64,000 nt of DNA from Trichoplax adhaerens (Eukaryota > Placozoa > Uniplacotomia > Trichoplacea > Trichoplacidae), in assembly GCF_000150275.1 (NCBI RefSeq), contig NW_002060944.1:189614-253613 (forward strand), given 5' to 3'. The position numbers were made by a program, and so were the translations under genes. Under the pieces are notes generated by a model, which was not told the origin of the DNA, searched no databases, and saw only the letters and a program-made list of their open reading frames with translations. Positions 1 to 14,419 of the stretch are shown in pieces (the stretch's first letter is position 1; each line of letters opens with the position of its first letter).

Positions 1-3000
1 AGTGAACGTTCTTATCATCATCAATAAATTTGCTCTTAACAACATAGTGACCGCGTGCTATCATACCCTTAGGCGCTTCGTCACTAGGGCATAAATAGGA
101 TTGTATTTCTGCTTTTGGCCCATAACTACCAACCATGTAAGATTGCTTGTCAACTAAACATAGGATAGAGCCATGATATAGGTAGGATTTAATTTTATGC
201 CATAAAATTGATGATAAAAGAATGAGTATTATTTTAGGCAATTCGACAAGCACCATGTCATAAATTCATTTTGAAATCAATTCTAGCACTATCCATGCGA
301 TAGAATAAAGTAAAGTACGGGAAAGATTAACGTTACACTTTTCACTAAAATGAAATCTCCATGACTACTTTTACAATTGATCACTCAGCATCATCGTCTT
401 AGTACTGTACCTGAGATTCCCTTACGAGACACAGCATGATGATATCTTAATCCGGATACAATTTCATGATGCACCTGTAAAAAGTCGGATGAAGCATATT
501 ATTTAAGCGAGAGTAACTAAGCAGGAGGTGAATTATACCGTTTACAACATAGAAAAATTATATTTCTGTGTAAATAGTGAATGTATCGTTCAGTAATTAT
601 CGCGCCATGGCTTTTAAGTGTATATAAAAAGGAAAGGCTATGGAACTACAATAATGCAGTAGAAATTCTCATGACTGCATGGGTAGAGAGAGTGAATCGA
701 TTTTCAGATTAACTTGTGATAAATATTTCAAGCGGCAATCATAATGTCTGTATTGATTATTCATGATTTATATATTCGCTACATTCTACTTTGATTTGGA
801 AATTGTTTTATGCTTGTAAAACTATTCTTATACCGTATATATGAACGAGAACGGATGCGAAATCGGTCATTTTGCAAACTGCCCGGGTATTTTGCAAAAT
901 GACAATACGGCAAGATATTTTGCAAACTTCTCTATATTTCGGTTTAATTTTATCGTAAGCAAGTGCAGACGTTGCTTAATAGATTGCGGCAGATACCTTG
1001 AAAAAGATTTTGATTCGATATTCGGTGCCTTCCTTAATGACTATAGTCTTTTCCTTGAGCTCAGACAAGTCACCTGTAGTATACCATCATATTGGCCGTT
1101 TAGTTCCATTAACATTGCAAGAATATGAGCAAGAGAATAGAGGTTATACAATTCAGTATATTAATATATTTCAGTAATAGCTGCTACTATTGATTTTGAT
1201 TATCTTGATAAATACTTCATTCGTAACAATTATAGGCAGATAATTGCAAATATTAATAAATCCAGCAGTAATCTTTTGAAATCGTATAATAAAAGGATCG
1301 CATTACGCAAAGATGAATGATGAACAAAATACTGAAAGTTAAGAATGTAGTATATTACTCCACTAGTAAATTTCCTGTTCAAATGACCAAGTATATATTC
1401 TATACAAAGTAATACATTAAAAGAAAATTTACAACTAGATTATCTTACTATATATACTTCCTACTGCAGGTATTTCATGCTATCAATTATATTAAGGACA
1501 AAAATGGAAAACGGTTTACCTGTGAGATCAAGTTCGATGTCATCGCGACCCTGGACAACTAACCCCATCTTTTCAACAATTACTCTCCGAGCTAAATATG
1601 CAAGCCATAAAAATAATTAGCCGGCTTAATTAAGCAAATGATTATTTCAAGAGATAACGCAGTTCCAATATTAGATTAAGATTAAGGTATAACATAGCGA
1701 AGGAAAATATACGTAATACGTTAAATTATAAGATTTTATGTAATCATTTAATATAGTGTAGATAATACATATACATCTATTGCAGCAATTTTATTGCAAT
1801 ACTTGTATTATTATGTATTAACTTGTGATAATATCCGCCTTAAGGATGTAATAGACGCGGCGTAAATATGTGATTATATGGTAGAAAACTTTATTTCCAT
1901 GGACAAACAGTATCGAAATAAGGCGAAGATTGTATGTATCTTATTTTGTGTATGAAATATTCCACACATTACATTGCTATTTGGATGGGGATTCGTCAGC
2001 GAATGCGATGGGTATATTGCTAGTTACACTAATAATTATGGTCGTATCAAGTCATAAAATATCCCGCTTTCGTTTTCATTTCCGTCGCACTATTTGTTGT
2101 CGGTTAGATACATTTAAGTCGAATCTAAAAATTGTAGATAGTAGAGTCCACGTCTGTCTTAACAGTCTTTTAGTAAAAGGTATCTTTCATTATTTGGTCA
2201 AAATTCAAAAATTTTAGTTGGAGTATCAATTCTAAGCAGATCAGCATTTAAATGCTGATTCAATTAAAATCATGCTGCACAGTTTTAACTATTTTATAAC
2301 AGGGTTAATGTCTCACTGGCGGTCTAGCCAATGGTACAATGGATACAGTGGATAATTTGATGAAGCATATAATATAATTGATGTTAAAACGAAAACCATT
2401 ACTCCTCTAATCCAGTTCGATTGTGTACTAATAACATCATTTTAACTATGTAATTAGGGTCAAAATAGCCGTCCTATAGTACAACAGCATGAATGAATAA
2501 GTGAAGGCTGGACGATCAATTTTGTTGCTTTTTTCCCCATCCAGATGAGTTGAATAATATATAATTTTAATTTAGAATTTAAAAATCATCAGAAAATGGT
2601 TACAATCGAGGGCATAAATATCCAAATTGATGCAATAAATAAAATTGCTTTCAAATTTTTTTTAGGTAATATTAACAAATTCGCGTCATTTTATTAATCG
2701 TATAGTCCAAATCAATGTATTACCAGTACGCACCTAATTCTAGCTAATAACCCAAGCTTAATGACATAGTAGTATAGTATTTACCTAGCCACTCTGATTC
2801 CAGCGAATTATTTGACTATTTAGAACCCTCCATGATGACATCATCTGACACTTCCAGCATTTAATTTTATTATTATAGTATCTACGGAATACAACAGCCG
2901 AAAGTACAATAATCCATTTTACATTCAATTATTAGACAATAGCTGTTTCTATCGGTTTCTTTCCGTCAACATAATTGGAATAAATTATCTTCATTTTTTC

Positions 3001-4157
3001 TTTACGGTAAAGTAGAAGTTAGCCAACTGTTGGCAATAGACTGATAGACAACATATACTGTAGCACGATATGTGTCAGTATGGCTACTGGTATAGTTAAA
3101 ATTATAGTCTTAGCGGGTAGGGTCTCATCAAAAGCCAAAAAATTACTTCATTAAATAATCGAATAAAATGGTTAACGATAGAAAACATATTAAAAAGGGA
3201 ATAAGAACGTTTTATGACTGTAAAGTCGAGGAAAGAAGTACCGTAAAATACTTTTCTATCCAAGAAGTTCTCGAAAAAGAATAGGTCTCAAACCATGGAA
3301 TGGGCGTTTATTATGAAATAATAAAAGATACCTTAGTCAAAATGTCTGTATTTCGAATCGATGCATCTCTTTTTAATGATAGACTAGATTAAAATGTTAA
3401 TTAGTATTAGTTATTACGTACTTTTCCGGTAAAAAGGCAATCGAAGATGAAGGTATAAGAGTTAACTGATTGTCATATGGCACTAGTAAACGTATTATAC
3501 GTGTATAGTAGAAGGGTGTTTATTCCGTTTTACCACTATTGGAACAATTTTGACGGTAGTGGAAATTTCATATAGTTTTATCATTATCATTGGAATAGGG
3601 AATAATTGTAGGATACATATAGTTGGAAAAGGATAAAGATGGTTAAGAATATCCTCAACAATATTAAATGGTAAGTGCAACCCTTTCCTACATTATAACC
3701 TTTCGTATAATTCCAATACCAAACTATTCATTCCACCGGTTGGCGAAATAAATTGAAAATGAATTAATTACCACACCATACTTCTCTGTTCATCGATTTG
3801 CACGAGTAGATTATATCTGGCGAATTTATAGCATCGCTGTACATAAACGATACAGCGTTGCACTTGTATTGACATTATGCTGCTAGGTCAACTTCAAGAC
3901 GAATATATTGACTATTTGCAATATGTATAAAATTTCTGTTAGACTAGTGAATAGGATAAAACATTTTTCTTACGATCATCTTTTGGTGCGGCTGTCAAAT
4001 CTACTCCGGCGAGTAGCGATTGCTTGTATTTTACTAAACTTTCATCATCCGCGTCTAGATTTTTAATTTCATCTAAGGACTTTTGTGCTGGTGCCTTATA
4101 TCCCGGGGTTTCTTCTGGTTCTTCGTTCAATGGTTTAATATTAGATTCTTCGGCCAT
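1..4157 (-). CDS. ARHGDI: Rho GDP-dissociation inhibitor (RhoGDI), 3' end outside window
   Basis: Cytosolic chaperone that extracts prenylated Rho/Rac/Cdc42 GTPases from membranes and holds them in the GDP state. Five exons join in phase on the minus strand: 4157-3974 (Met start [10 protein letters not shown], acidic N-terminal arm with the helical [14 protein letters not shown] segment that contacts the GTPase switch regions), 1591-1520 ([17 protein letters not shown]), 1073-997 ([20 protein letters not shown]), 474-411 ([20 protein letters not shown]) and 153-1 ([16 protein letters not shown], then [13 protein letters not shown] and KFIDDDKN). These are the family's immunoglobulin-like geranylgeranyl-binding domain in the usual order. 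The last strands (WEWNLTIKK-like) lie beyond base 1. Intron 1 is long (about 2.4 kb) against 0.3-0.6 kb for the others. All borders seen are GT..AG. It cannot be assigned to one vertebrate paralogue (A, B or G). Confidence 0.94.
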
Positions 4158-7100
4158 GACACTTTGATATCAAGATGCGATCTATCAGAAATATCCTACA
4201 ATTATGTGATGGTCCGTCAAGCAATATTGGACAATAAACTGTATCGCAACTATAGCAATCGGTGGCTATATAATCACTTCCCGGTGATTTTATAATCCGT
4301 TGAGATGGTAGTAAAGATTATCGCTACAAAATCTCGTCCATTTGTGTAGTAACAAAGCCATTGCATTGCATTAAAGGTATTTTTATCATTGTTTCATGGC
4401 ATTAGTATGACAATAATATATAAAAGTCCCTAAGGTCTAATGAAAAAAGAACAAGTAGTTACGCGCAGTTCTTGAATTGTAAAGACAAGCTTTTATATTC
4501 TATTACAATGGTCGTCAGATCAATTTTTCACGGTGTTTGTCACTTAATACCGTTAAGATGCCATAGTAACTATAACGTTAATCAACCTCGAAATCTTAGC
4601 TTGATAATTTTATTAAAGGTCAGCATGATCGACTTTAAAGCTGAAAGTAATATAAACACAGTACCTCAAGTTGATTTTGATTTACTAGTCGACACCTTCT
4701 TTAATGATAAAAGTCGTGTTTGTATGTTTAGGTATGCCACCTATAGTAATTAACAAATATTATCAGCGTTTCAGTCAGCTGAGTCATTGAGTAATGTAAG
4801 AAGCAAAGCAAAGGAAGAACTGAAATGCTTTAGCGTAATGATTCCTTATGGTCATGGCTACTTCTTAATATTTTTTAAATAACTGTCTTGATGAAATTTT
4901 TAGTAACAACTGTACACTGTTGATTATAAGTACTAGAGGCTTTGAAGAATATGTCTCAAAATTGTACGATGCAATGATAAAACCTACTGCATTGTATGAA
5001 TGAAAGTATTGGCACTGACAAGCTGCTACAAGTTAAGAATGCTAAGGAGCATCCTTCTTTAAAATTATTGTTGCAACATTATCACCTATGAGTAGTGATT
5101 TATTTGTAAGATTAAACGTGGTATAATGATATTTTTGAAAGCTATCAACATTTTCAATGATTCTAATTGAAGCCAAATATGCTAGGCATAATAATTTACT
5201 AGTCATGTCAAGAAAGCTTATTTTGTGACCATACAAGCTAATTTATGAATCATTTATGCGGCATGTTTTAGAATTAATACTAATTTAATAGTAAAGTTGA
5301 CAGCAAGGTTGCATAAAAATCATATTTAATTCTACAATCTTACCTTCTGTATACCGTATATTTTATTTATAAAGCTGCTGTAGTGATTTCAGTAAGTTGC
5401 AGTCTTACATTATATGGCTAATAGTAATAGCTGGAGACTATTACTCGGTCATTGCAGCTGCAAATACGGCTAATTTCTGCCTAATATTTTAATATTTATA
5501 ATAGAGCTAGTAGGATACCTTACTATGGAGAGTAAAATAAATTATTGATCGATATAAGGAGTTGCTAAGCCATCAATTTTATGTAATAAAATGTTAGCTA
5601 TTACTTCTAGAAGTGATGCTACTATCGACAGGAGTAGTAGCGGAAAATAGAGATTTATTACCAGCATTAAGCCACGGATATGAACGTAGATTTATAAAAC
5701 CGAGATTGTCGAATCTTGATTACCAGAATATAAATTTCTTTTTTTTGTATCTGATTTCTTTAATAAGAAGTATTCCTTCTCTATTTTCTTCTGTATTGTG
5801 GAAGCAATCAGTAACCAACAACAATTTTCTTAGTTCAAAACGATTTCCGTTTCATCGGTGACTATCGTGATTATTTCTGTCTTTGCTTAGTTGAATGTCG
5901 ATGGTCTTTCCATAGATTCCTAAATAATTACTATATGGTACGATAGCAACCCTATGCAGTGAATAATGGAATATAGTAAGCGAGAGTATTCATCGTATGT
6001 CGATATCGACACATAAACCATAACGATAATACTTCACAGACGGAGTAACTTAGGTTATATAGCTGCCAAGTTTCTTTTTTTCCCATGCCATTCAGTACAA
6101 ATAATGTCTTCAATTACCTTAATTGATCCTCTTAATAGTCTAGTATAAACTATACAACTCAAAATTGAGAATTAGTAATTTTAAGACTGTAATTAGTAGC
6201 ATGCTTGAACTAGATAATATTAGTAATACGATAATAAATAATAATATTTAACAATTAGTAATAGAGTAATATATACTGTAGTAAGTGCCGTAATAAATAG
6301 TAATAAAATTACATATTACCAATACGAATATATTTGATTAGTTTGATTAGTATAATGAATTATATGTTGGATCATTTTTATCGATTCGATTTTTATAATC
6401 TGTTATGAACAATTGATAATATACCAATATAGATTAAGCACCAATTCAATTAAATATAATTTAAGCCTAAATCCCCGCCCAAAAACAAGAAGCAATTCAA
6501 ACGAATACGTTTGCAGTAGGTTGATTCGGTTGCTGTTTTAATCTATACACCTCAAGATAGGATTGCAAGATATTTATTATATTATAGTACATTATCTGAT
6601 ATCATAAGAGATGGTAGCGAGCTGCTTTAATAGATGAAAATGATAACCTAACAAATACTAGAGTTCTAATATCATTAGCTAAAGTAGAGTTAACCATATT
6701 TTTTATCTACTGGTACAGCCATGCTTTGATTAATGGTATCTTAAATAATTATCATCAATTCTTTGGATATAACCTCATTATATTATGGCTAAATTGGAGA
6801 AAATACCTTCGCACTAATAATCAGATATCTATCCTTAAGTTGATTACTCATCTTTCTCAGCATCAAAGCATAAGGTAATACAAGCTACTTTGCCGCTTTC
6901 GGAAGTCTTTATCAAAAATTAATGCTTGATCACAAATACTAACGATTGAAAACACGAAAGACGATCCCATCATGTGAATATTCACATAGATTTTCTAATA
7001 GATTGTATAATTTATGAGTACCATGGTCATCATAATCAGTATCAAATTGTTTTAGTTTAGATAGACTTAAAATAAATAGGTGCAGGTCATTACATGGAAA

Positions 7101-7292
7101 TTTGATTAAAGCACTCCATAGAAATATTGCAAGTTGTTTATGTGCGATAGCAAACATGTGGCGATCCAGTTTTTCTTATCAGTTTATCATCCATTAGCAT
7201 TAATATTAACATTAGGAGCATATTAAAAAGAACAACAAAAAAATATTTGCTACCAGGCTAAGGAATAGAAACTAGGCAAATTATAATTTGAT
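4158..7292. other. Gene-poor spacer between RhoGDI and RGS genes
   Basis: No recognised gene. The spacer is AT-rich with scattered short open frames. The two least random are on the minus strand: 6939-7157 (72 codons, leucine-rich, ending at a possible GTTAGT donor) and 5042-5236 (64 codons, preceded by a possible TTAG acceptor). Neither resembles a family I know and no chain of compatible exons could be built. The RhoGDI promoter should lie just above 4157. Low-complexity AT stretches fill 6200-6330. Confidence 0.5.
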
Positions 7293-10200
7293 CTATCGGA
7301 GACTTGATTTTCTTGGTATTTGGCTTGATCGTGGAGTTGCTGCCTTGATGCTGGGTTTGCTTCCCGGAGAGCTTAAATCTTGATTTGAAACGGCATTCCC
7401 TTTAAGACTTGGTAGTTCCAGCCCCGGTAAAAAATTTTGTTTTATAGCTTGAGAATCATTTATAGACTCTGATGAGACTAAAAAGGAATATTATACGAAA
7501 ATCATGAATAAAGCGGTTATGTAATCACTTTGATCTAATTATACCGTAGATTTTTACAATTCAAGAAATAACTTTCACATAAAGTCTTAGATCGCTATAT
7601 GTTTATAAAATGCTTGTATAAGCAATGTCTAACATGGTTAAACTCATAACAAGAATAGAAACAATTAGATTTCAAGAATTACTTTAAAAGTTAGATCGAT
7701 ATTACCTTCCAGGTCATTAAAGGATCTTGATTTAGATATAGTTCCAATCGTGAATAAGTCCGAATTTCGATTAGGAGTAGGTTGAAAGATTTCACTTGCA
7801 CCTGCATGCTTTTGTCCATTTCTGGAGTGCTTCTCTAATACTGTAAATGGTCCTGTGGATGAGCTGGTCCTTCTTCTCATCAATCTTTCATTATCGTTCG
7901 TAACATGGCCTTTAGGTATATCCCTAATTGGCTTATACTTCAAGGTCAATCTGCTAAGGAAAAATTATCTGTTAATATATCTATGTCACAATTGAATTGA
8001 AGCTGATTTATTTATCGAAAAGCAGCATATCCTATTAACCCACTTTACATTGCCTAATTCTGTGATATTTTAGTATGTTACTTTAGATTTGTAAAGTACA
8101 CTACTGGGAGATTTATTACCGTACTTTAAATAGCAGCCGGTTATAAGCTTGCTATTAGCAGTAAATTACTCAGGAAGAAAAACCGATTAATTAAGTAGTA
8201 AGAGACTATTTAAGATTCGGCCTTGAGTATTCTTCAAAAATAAAAAAATTGGCTATTACCACTCTTCCGGAATAATCACTGCTTGTATCAGGTAGAGTTG
8301 GAATAGATTTAAATTATAATAGATTAAAAAATCATACTTTTTCCGAGGTCGAACTTCAATTGCACTTTCTAAAATCGATTGATATTCTTCAGATTCTATG
8401 AAGCGCCGGTAACTATTCCTCTCCATGAGGTAATAAATTTTTTTCTGTATATCAATCAATATCCACTTGTTTGGATCATAGAGTGATTTATCAATATTTC
8501 TAATATAGCTAGCATCAATATTAATTTGCTGTGGAGATGATGGAGTTAAATATCGCCTTTGCAATAAAATGTAATAGAATCATCATTATTAATTTAAAGT
8601 GGATTCACTACCAAGCATTCATTTTTTTTATTAAACCTCAAGGAATGTAGCAGCAACTATCTACCAGTACTTAATACGTCAATATAATCATATTAAACAA
8701 ATAAGCCGAAATATGAAGTAACGAACCCGTAAATATCATGAACAACACTAGGCACTAGTGCCATTGGCGTATGGTGTATTAAATTTTCACAATCTAGCCA
8801 GAAGCTGTTTAAGAAAAATGCAGAAAGAGTTAGTTGTTACTTGTTATAGTTTGCCGTATAATATCATTCTTTAAGCCTGCAAAATCATAAAATTTACAGA
8901 GAATATTACATAGCCATTCACAAAGAGTCAAATGAATTCAGACTTGACATTTAAGTTGACATGATGCTTAACTAAACACGATACATCTATGTATAAAATG
9001 TGATGGTTATAACAATAAAAATATTAAGGTTTCAGACCAATACTATCTGAGCGTATCGAGAGGGGTAGCTCCTAGTTACTATAAAAAATCTTATCAAGAA
9101 CACTACAACGATCAACGTTATATCAGAGACCTGTTAAGTTATATATTCTACCTATCAGTTCAATTATTAAAAAGGAAAATTTTATACAGCAAACTCATAG
9201 TCAGTAATTTATTTATAATGACTAATATTATATGTCTTACTTTATATTTTCTTCGCTGTGTTCATTGCTAGCAAATTCAATAAAATTGGTCACTCCAATG
9301 TCATCTCGTAGCAAATCTGCTAATGATACTGCCCATAATAAAACTCGACGTTTATGCAAAACTGTGGCACTATCAATAAATTGTATAGGAAAAAAAATTT
9401 ATTACCTAATGATGATAGCTCATAAATCATGCTAAATTTAGAATGAGGTGTTAACATAATCACTAAAGTGATTTAGTTTACTTGCAGTTATGGATTCGAT
9501 AGCATGTAACAATATCATCAATTTCCTATTTTAATTTTATGTAGGTAAAATACTACAGCATATATTTTATATTAAATTGAATTACTTGACTGAATTTAGG
9601 TTCCATTCTGTAATTTTATCAGTAATCCAAGGATTACTAGTTCTAGTAGTCGGTAGGAATGGATCGTAGTCTTTATATTTTTCACAATTGTTGATAACGC
9701 TATCGATAAAGGGAAATACAAAAAGTTACAATCTAGATCTATTTACTTCAAATGGGAGACATATAATAAATACGCAGACTTATTCGTAAATTGAGATAAT
9801 AATATCTCTTAAGTCCGTATGTAAGGCGTTACTTGGTATCTAATCAGAATTGTGGTATTATGATATATTATATATCTGATTATAATACGACTAGCAGCAT
9901 AGAATCTGTCACTAATTAAGTATAAAATATTTTACATTCTTACTGCATCTCTCGAGCGGTAAGTATAGTCATTAATATAGATAATGCAGGCTGTAATAAG
10001 ATAAACTACTGTAAAAGAAATAATAACACACCATGACTGCTACAATGAATGCTAAAATGAATTACCTAAAGTAATTTTATTATGAGGTAATAAGTAAAAA
10101 AATTGTTTACCTTTCTACACCTTTTGAAACTTTCATAGCACAACCTTCAATCATTTTTCGCAAGGCTTCCGCCTGTTTACAAAATATCAATTATAATTAG

Positions 10201-13200
10201 AGGCTATGATGATGGTTTTAAGTACTGTTGAAACGTATTATGTAATCGTAATAGCAATCAATTTAGTGCAGGAATAAGTACAATGCTGCGATAGGCTTCA
10301 GAACGAGCATTGTACGATAAGAAAGTACTGGAATAGTGAGAGTTAATGTTAATAAAGCAAAGAGTGTTTACCTCACTGATTAAGGTCCGTTTAGAGTCTT
10401 TTGGCTGTAACCGCAAGAGAAGAATTGGCGATAGGGACAACATCACTTCCAATTTATTCATTTTGCTAACTTAATAAAGATTGCTGTTATTATTTTTTAC
10501 CAACCGTGGAATTTAATCTTCTAAAACCGGCTTCTGACATATTCGCATCATAAGACTACAACATGTAAGGGGAAAAAAGCAATAAATAATTACTTATCCT
10601 TCGATAGCTGTATCGACTAGAAATTAGCTTATGTAACGATAATTATATAATGATTAGGAACGGTTTAGCTTAGCCAACAGATTACCGGAGGCTGACGAAC
10701 TCTCCAAAAACATCTTTGCTCGCTATAACTTAAAGACCTTTCAGCTTTATTGCGCAATTTGTCCTTTCTATTTGTAACCATGAGAGAATTAGAGTAAACT
10801 CAAGGAATGTAACAGATACAAACATGATAACTAAAAAACAGCTGCATTAATTTAACAAACCTTTCTTCTTCTTTTGCCTTTGAAATAACAGAATTCCAAT
10901 TATATTCTAGTTGACTTTGTAGTTTTACCAATGCAGCCTTGAGTGAGTAGTTTAAAGTGATTGGAATAGTAACAAAGATTAAAAATAGATTATACCCTAT
11001 TTAGAAAAGTAGCTTAATTTTAAACAAAGATGTTGAATTGCTAAATTGTATCTTTGCCAAGGCGAAGGTTGAGTCAGAGAGATTGTACCATTGAGTAACT
11101 TTTGTACAATAGCCGTAACATGATTTTATATATAACTTATCTAGAAATTCACTGATGATGGTGTCTTTGATATTTTACATAATATTAGTAGGTAAATTCA
11201 TACATTTATAATATTATTTAAATATTAATAACTAATATTTACATAGCAATAAAACATAAAATTAGTAGACTTGAATTAAAAGCTTTAGTTCAGCTTTGCA
11301 GAAGAGATGCACTCAGATATTCTGTTGTAAACTTGTGATAACTGAAAGTCGTGAATATTTAGAATCATACCGTAGGTAGATGTCAAGAAAGACTAAACGG
11401 ACGGCAAGCTCATAAAATTTAATTCACTAGCTGTACTTTGATTTCTTCTCGACAAATTTTAACTTGCAACAGATGGGCTAAAGATTTTGAATTATACCGT
11501 TGTAGTAACTTATTCCTAATTATATAAATCATAGTTCACCGATTCATGATTGGATATCCGTTCATGCTTCTGTTTCTTAAGCAGATAAATAGCTAGAAAT
11601 TAAATCCACAAGCCAACGGACTAAATTTTAGTATTAACATTTAATTCAAACTATAACTCATAACAGCTATCAAAAGTCAAGGAATGGCGGTTATTAACAG
11701 TTCATGGCCAAAATAATAAACCAAATATTAGTTAAGAGTACCCTACTATACAATATCTTACCGTAATCAGACAGGTCAATTGTAGGAGTTCTGGTAAACC
11801 ACAAATTAGATGCCTGTTGAATATAATCTAAGTTTAATCAATACAATATAAAGATATGCCGGTATTTACAATAGGTAATTACTACAATTTTCCTCTATTA
11901 AAAAATTTCGTTTAGTTTACGGTATCAAATATCAGTCAAGAATTGCAAATGTCAATCCTATCAAATACTGTTTAGGCTGTTACCACGATGATTTTGTAAA
12001 TTAGGTTAAGTTTGCTTAAAGGATATCATATACCTGAAATCGATAGAACGTATTATCATACTTGATTGCAAATGGTTGTCTGGTTTCATGAGCTGGGTAT
12101 ATGTACCCGTAGCGAGCAAACATGCTAGCGAGATGAACAGCTTCTACTGAAATGGATCAATAATATAAAGATGCAACAGAAATTGAATATTCATCGAAAT
12201 ATAATAAGTCTAATGGATGCAGTATCTCGTAGTGATTAAAATCTTATTAACGTAATTAATAAAATTGTATTATTGATTTAATTCTGAAATTTATGAATTT
12301 TAAATAGCTTAAAGCTAAGAAAGTTTCATTACTGGTTTTCATCCGTACAAGTCTGACTACATACTTGCGGAAACTTATACTTCCTTTAAAAAAGGTTATC
12401 TACGATTACTTGTGTTAAAAATTACTGGCTTCATAAATATAGCAGATGAAAATCTGTACGGAGATATTGCAATCAGGTAAAATGTTTCAAAACGTACAGG
12501 ATAACTAAAAGTATGATCAATAATGTAATTTATCTCGGCCTCTTGTAGCATTAATACGTATTTGATTATTAAAAATGTTGAGTTCAAAAATTTGCAAATT
12601 ATTTCGATTCTTAATCAATGATAAATACATCAGTCTAAATTTTCATCATAACATAATTTGCAAACAGGCCGTAATACTATACGCTTACAATATCCAACTA
12701 CTAGATAAGACGAAAAAGTAGAAGATTCTAGGAATGATGGATGATATACGTACTTTTATATTTCGTATAAAGTAATATTGAAGAAAAACAATGTATAAAG
12801 TATGGTCAACTGGGATATATGAACACTATGCTATCATTCTTAATAATTAGCTAGTATACAACTCAGCGTGGATTTTCATTGCTGACGTATCACTTATCGA
12901 TAGACAGTTAATATTTTGCAATAAAAAAGCCAGTTCCTATTAATTAATTATCAGATATCTAAAATAGACCTGTTTCCTTGAGATCAAGTCGTTTGATTAG
13001 CCAATTGATTAGTTCAGTACCTATTTATATAAATATTACTGTTATTAGAAGATGGACCAGTTATAATCGACTTGGTATTAATGACTTCATTTATTCCGTG
13101 CGTATCACAATCGATATTTTTGGGTTTCTAAATGATTACTTGTACCGAATTCGGTATACCTGTAAAGACACTTGGTATACTGGCAAGGAATAGTTTACGT

Positions 13201-13256
13201 GTTTTGACGGCTAGACCAGTCACCGGATTTTGCATATCCTGAATTAATTTTTCTAT
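7293..13256 (-). CDS. RGS7-like: R7-family regulator of G-protein signalling (RGS6/7/9/11-like)
   Basis: GTPase-activating protein for Gi/o alpha subunits; R7 proteins work as obligate dimers with G-beta-5. Exons seen, in protein order: 13256-13160 (IEKLIQDMQNPVTGLAVKT.. IPSVFTG, start of DEP); 12146-12034 (VHLASMFARYGYIYPAHE .. TFYRFQ, rest of DEP); about 10945-10870 (LVKLQSQLEYNWNSVISKA, DHEX linker); about 10770-10686 (ERSLSYSEQRCFWRVRQPP, cf. the FWDVHRPVPG linker of R7); about 10185-10115 (EALRKMIEGC..KVSKGVE) and about 9710-9580 (KYKDYDPFLPT..SNPWITD), together the GGL domain that binds G-beta-5; about 9390-9240 (LADLLRDDIGVTNFIEFASN, start of RGS box); 8556-8338 (INIDASYIRN .. IYYLMERNSYRRFIES, end of RGS box); about 7957-7686 and 7477-7293 (Ser/Thr/Pro-rich tail, stop TAG at 7293-7295). 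One DEP exon and one short RGS exon are not placed. The tail is longer than in RGS7. An N-terminal exon near 14415-14357 is possible. Confidence 0.9.
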
Positions 13257-14356
13257 CTATCTCCGTCAAGGAAAATAAATCGACCATTTCGAAAGATTAA
13301 AATACTAGCTCCTCAAAATTTGCTAATCATCAATAATTTGCCGATACATTTATATTATGAACTGTGAAAAGTCATAATGTAAGGCTCCTATAACCTAGGC
13401 ATAGCATACGACAACACCTCTTAAAATTGCTAAACGTGTATTTGAGGACAAATATATAATGTCTTAGTTATATTGAAATAATTCGCTTCCATACGAGTTG
13501 AATAGTTTTACGAGTAAACCTTTTGAATTAGCAACAATATAAAGGCTGAAACAGTAGGTAGTAGTTCCAACGTGCACCTTTAACAAATCAATTTCAGATG
13601 GTACCAAAAATTAATCATATCTGTCAAACTAATTTCTCTCGCATGATAAATTAATAGACAATATCTTTACTGTATAGTAATTTACAGCTGCATGTAAGGG
13701 ATTAGTAATGATGTAAGCGGCAATTATAAGATATGATTATTTCTATACATACCTTTACTAAAATTAATTTAAAGTCATAGGTCGGCTGTAATGATACTTA
13801 AAATACTTTCAGTGAATTCAACTCGTTCAAGAATATTTTCTTTAAAATTTTGTATTGAGAAGTTTCAACAATATGATGGCTTTCCATATACAGTAAGCAG
13901 TATGTCTTGAAAGGTGTAACTTTAAAATACCCATGAGCTAATATGGCAGAGTTATTATGACTTGAATACGAAAGATATTGAGGAATAGATTTTATGTGAA
14001 CTAAATAATCCGGTAATACATTATTCATTGACTTAAATATTAACCAAGATAATATCTAGTAGAGATTTTGAATTTTTTCGGTGATATTAGAAGGAATACT
14101 AATTGAAGAGTAACACAGTCAAACATTGAAAAAACTTGCTGAAGTTAAAACTTCATATCGTCAAACCTTTTTCCTAAAAACTTGAAATTTTATGCTTATC
14201 TATTAATATTCTTAATCATATTTTATTAGGATCAGCTTCGTAAAGCTGATAGAAAGGAAATAAATTAATATCAATAATTTTCTAATCAATATCGGTGGGA
14301 TTTCGGGATATAAATATGATGCAGTGCCTATTCTTACGAGCTAAAATAAAAAGCTT

Positions 14357-14415
14357 TTACTGGACTCAAACTAACCTTTCCACATAGAATTTCTTGCCTT
14401 GAAATATCGGTATCC
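14357..14415 (-). other. Possible first coding exon of the R7 RGS gene
   Basis: On the minus strand an ATG opens a short frame (MDTDISRQEILCGK) followed at once by a GT-type donor (GGTTAGT). It lies about 1.1 kb above the first firmly placed DEP exon of the R7 RGS gene. R7 proteins start with a short variable leader before the DEP domain, so size and position fit. Sequence alone does not prove it. Confidence 0.3.
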
Positions 14416-14419
14416 ATGG

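Noticed and set aside
841-1128. 95-codon plus-strand open frame
   Set aside because: It overlaps the antisense of RhoGDI exon 997-1073, whose minus-strand protein is unmistakable; the plus-strand frame is a shadow.
1930-2217. 95-codon plus-strand open frame inside RhoGDI intron 1
   Set aside because: No family resemblance, starts far from any promoter signal, and composition looks random for AT-rich DNA.
5613-5861. 82-codon plus-strand frame
   Set aside because: No recognisable domain, low-complexity phenylalanine/serine run, no neighbouring compatible exon.
9232-9435. 67-codon plus-strand frame
   Set aside because: Antisense of an RGS-box exon of the R7 gene.
13798-14028. 76-codon minus-strand frame near the R7 gene 5' end
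   Set aside because: No similarity to the R7 N-terminus or DEP domain; not supported by splice phase.
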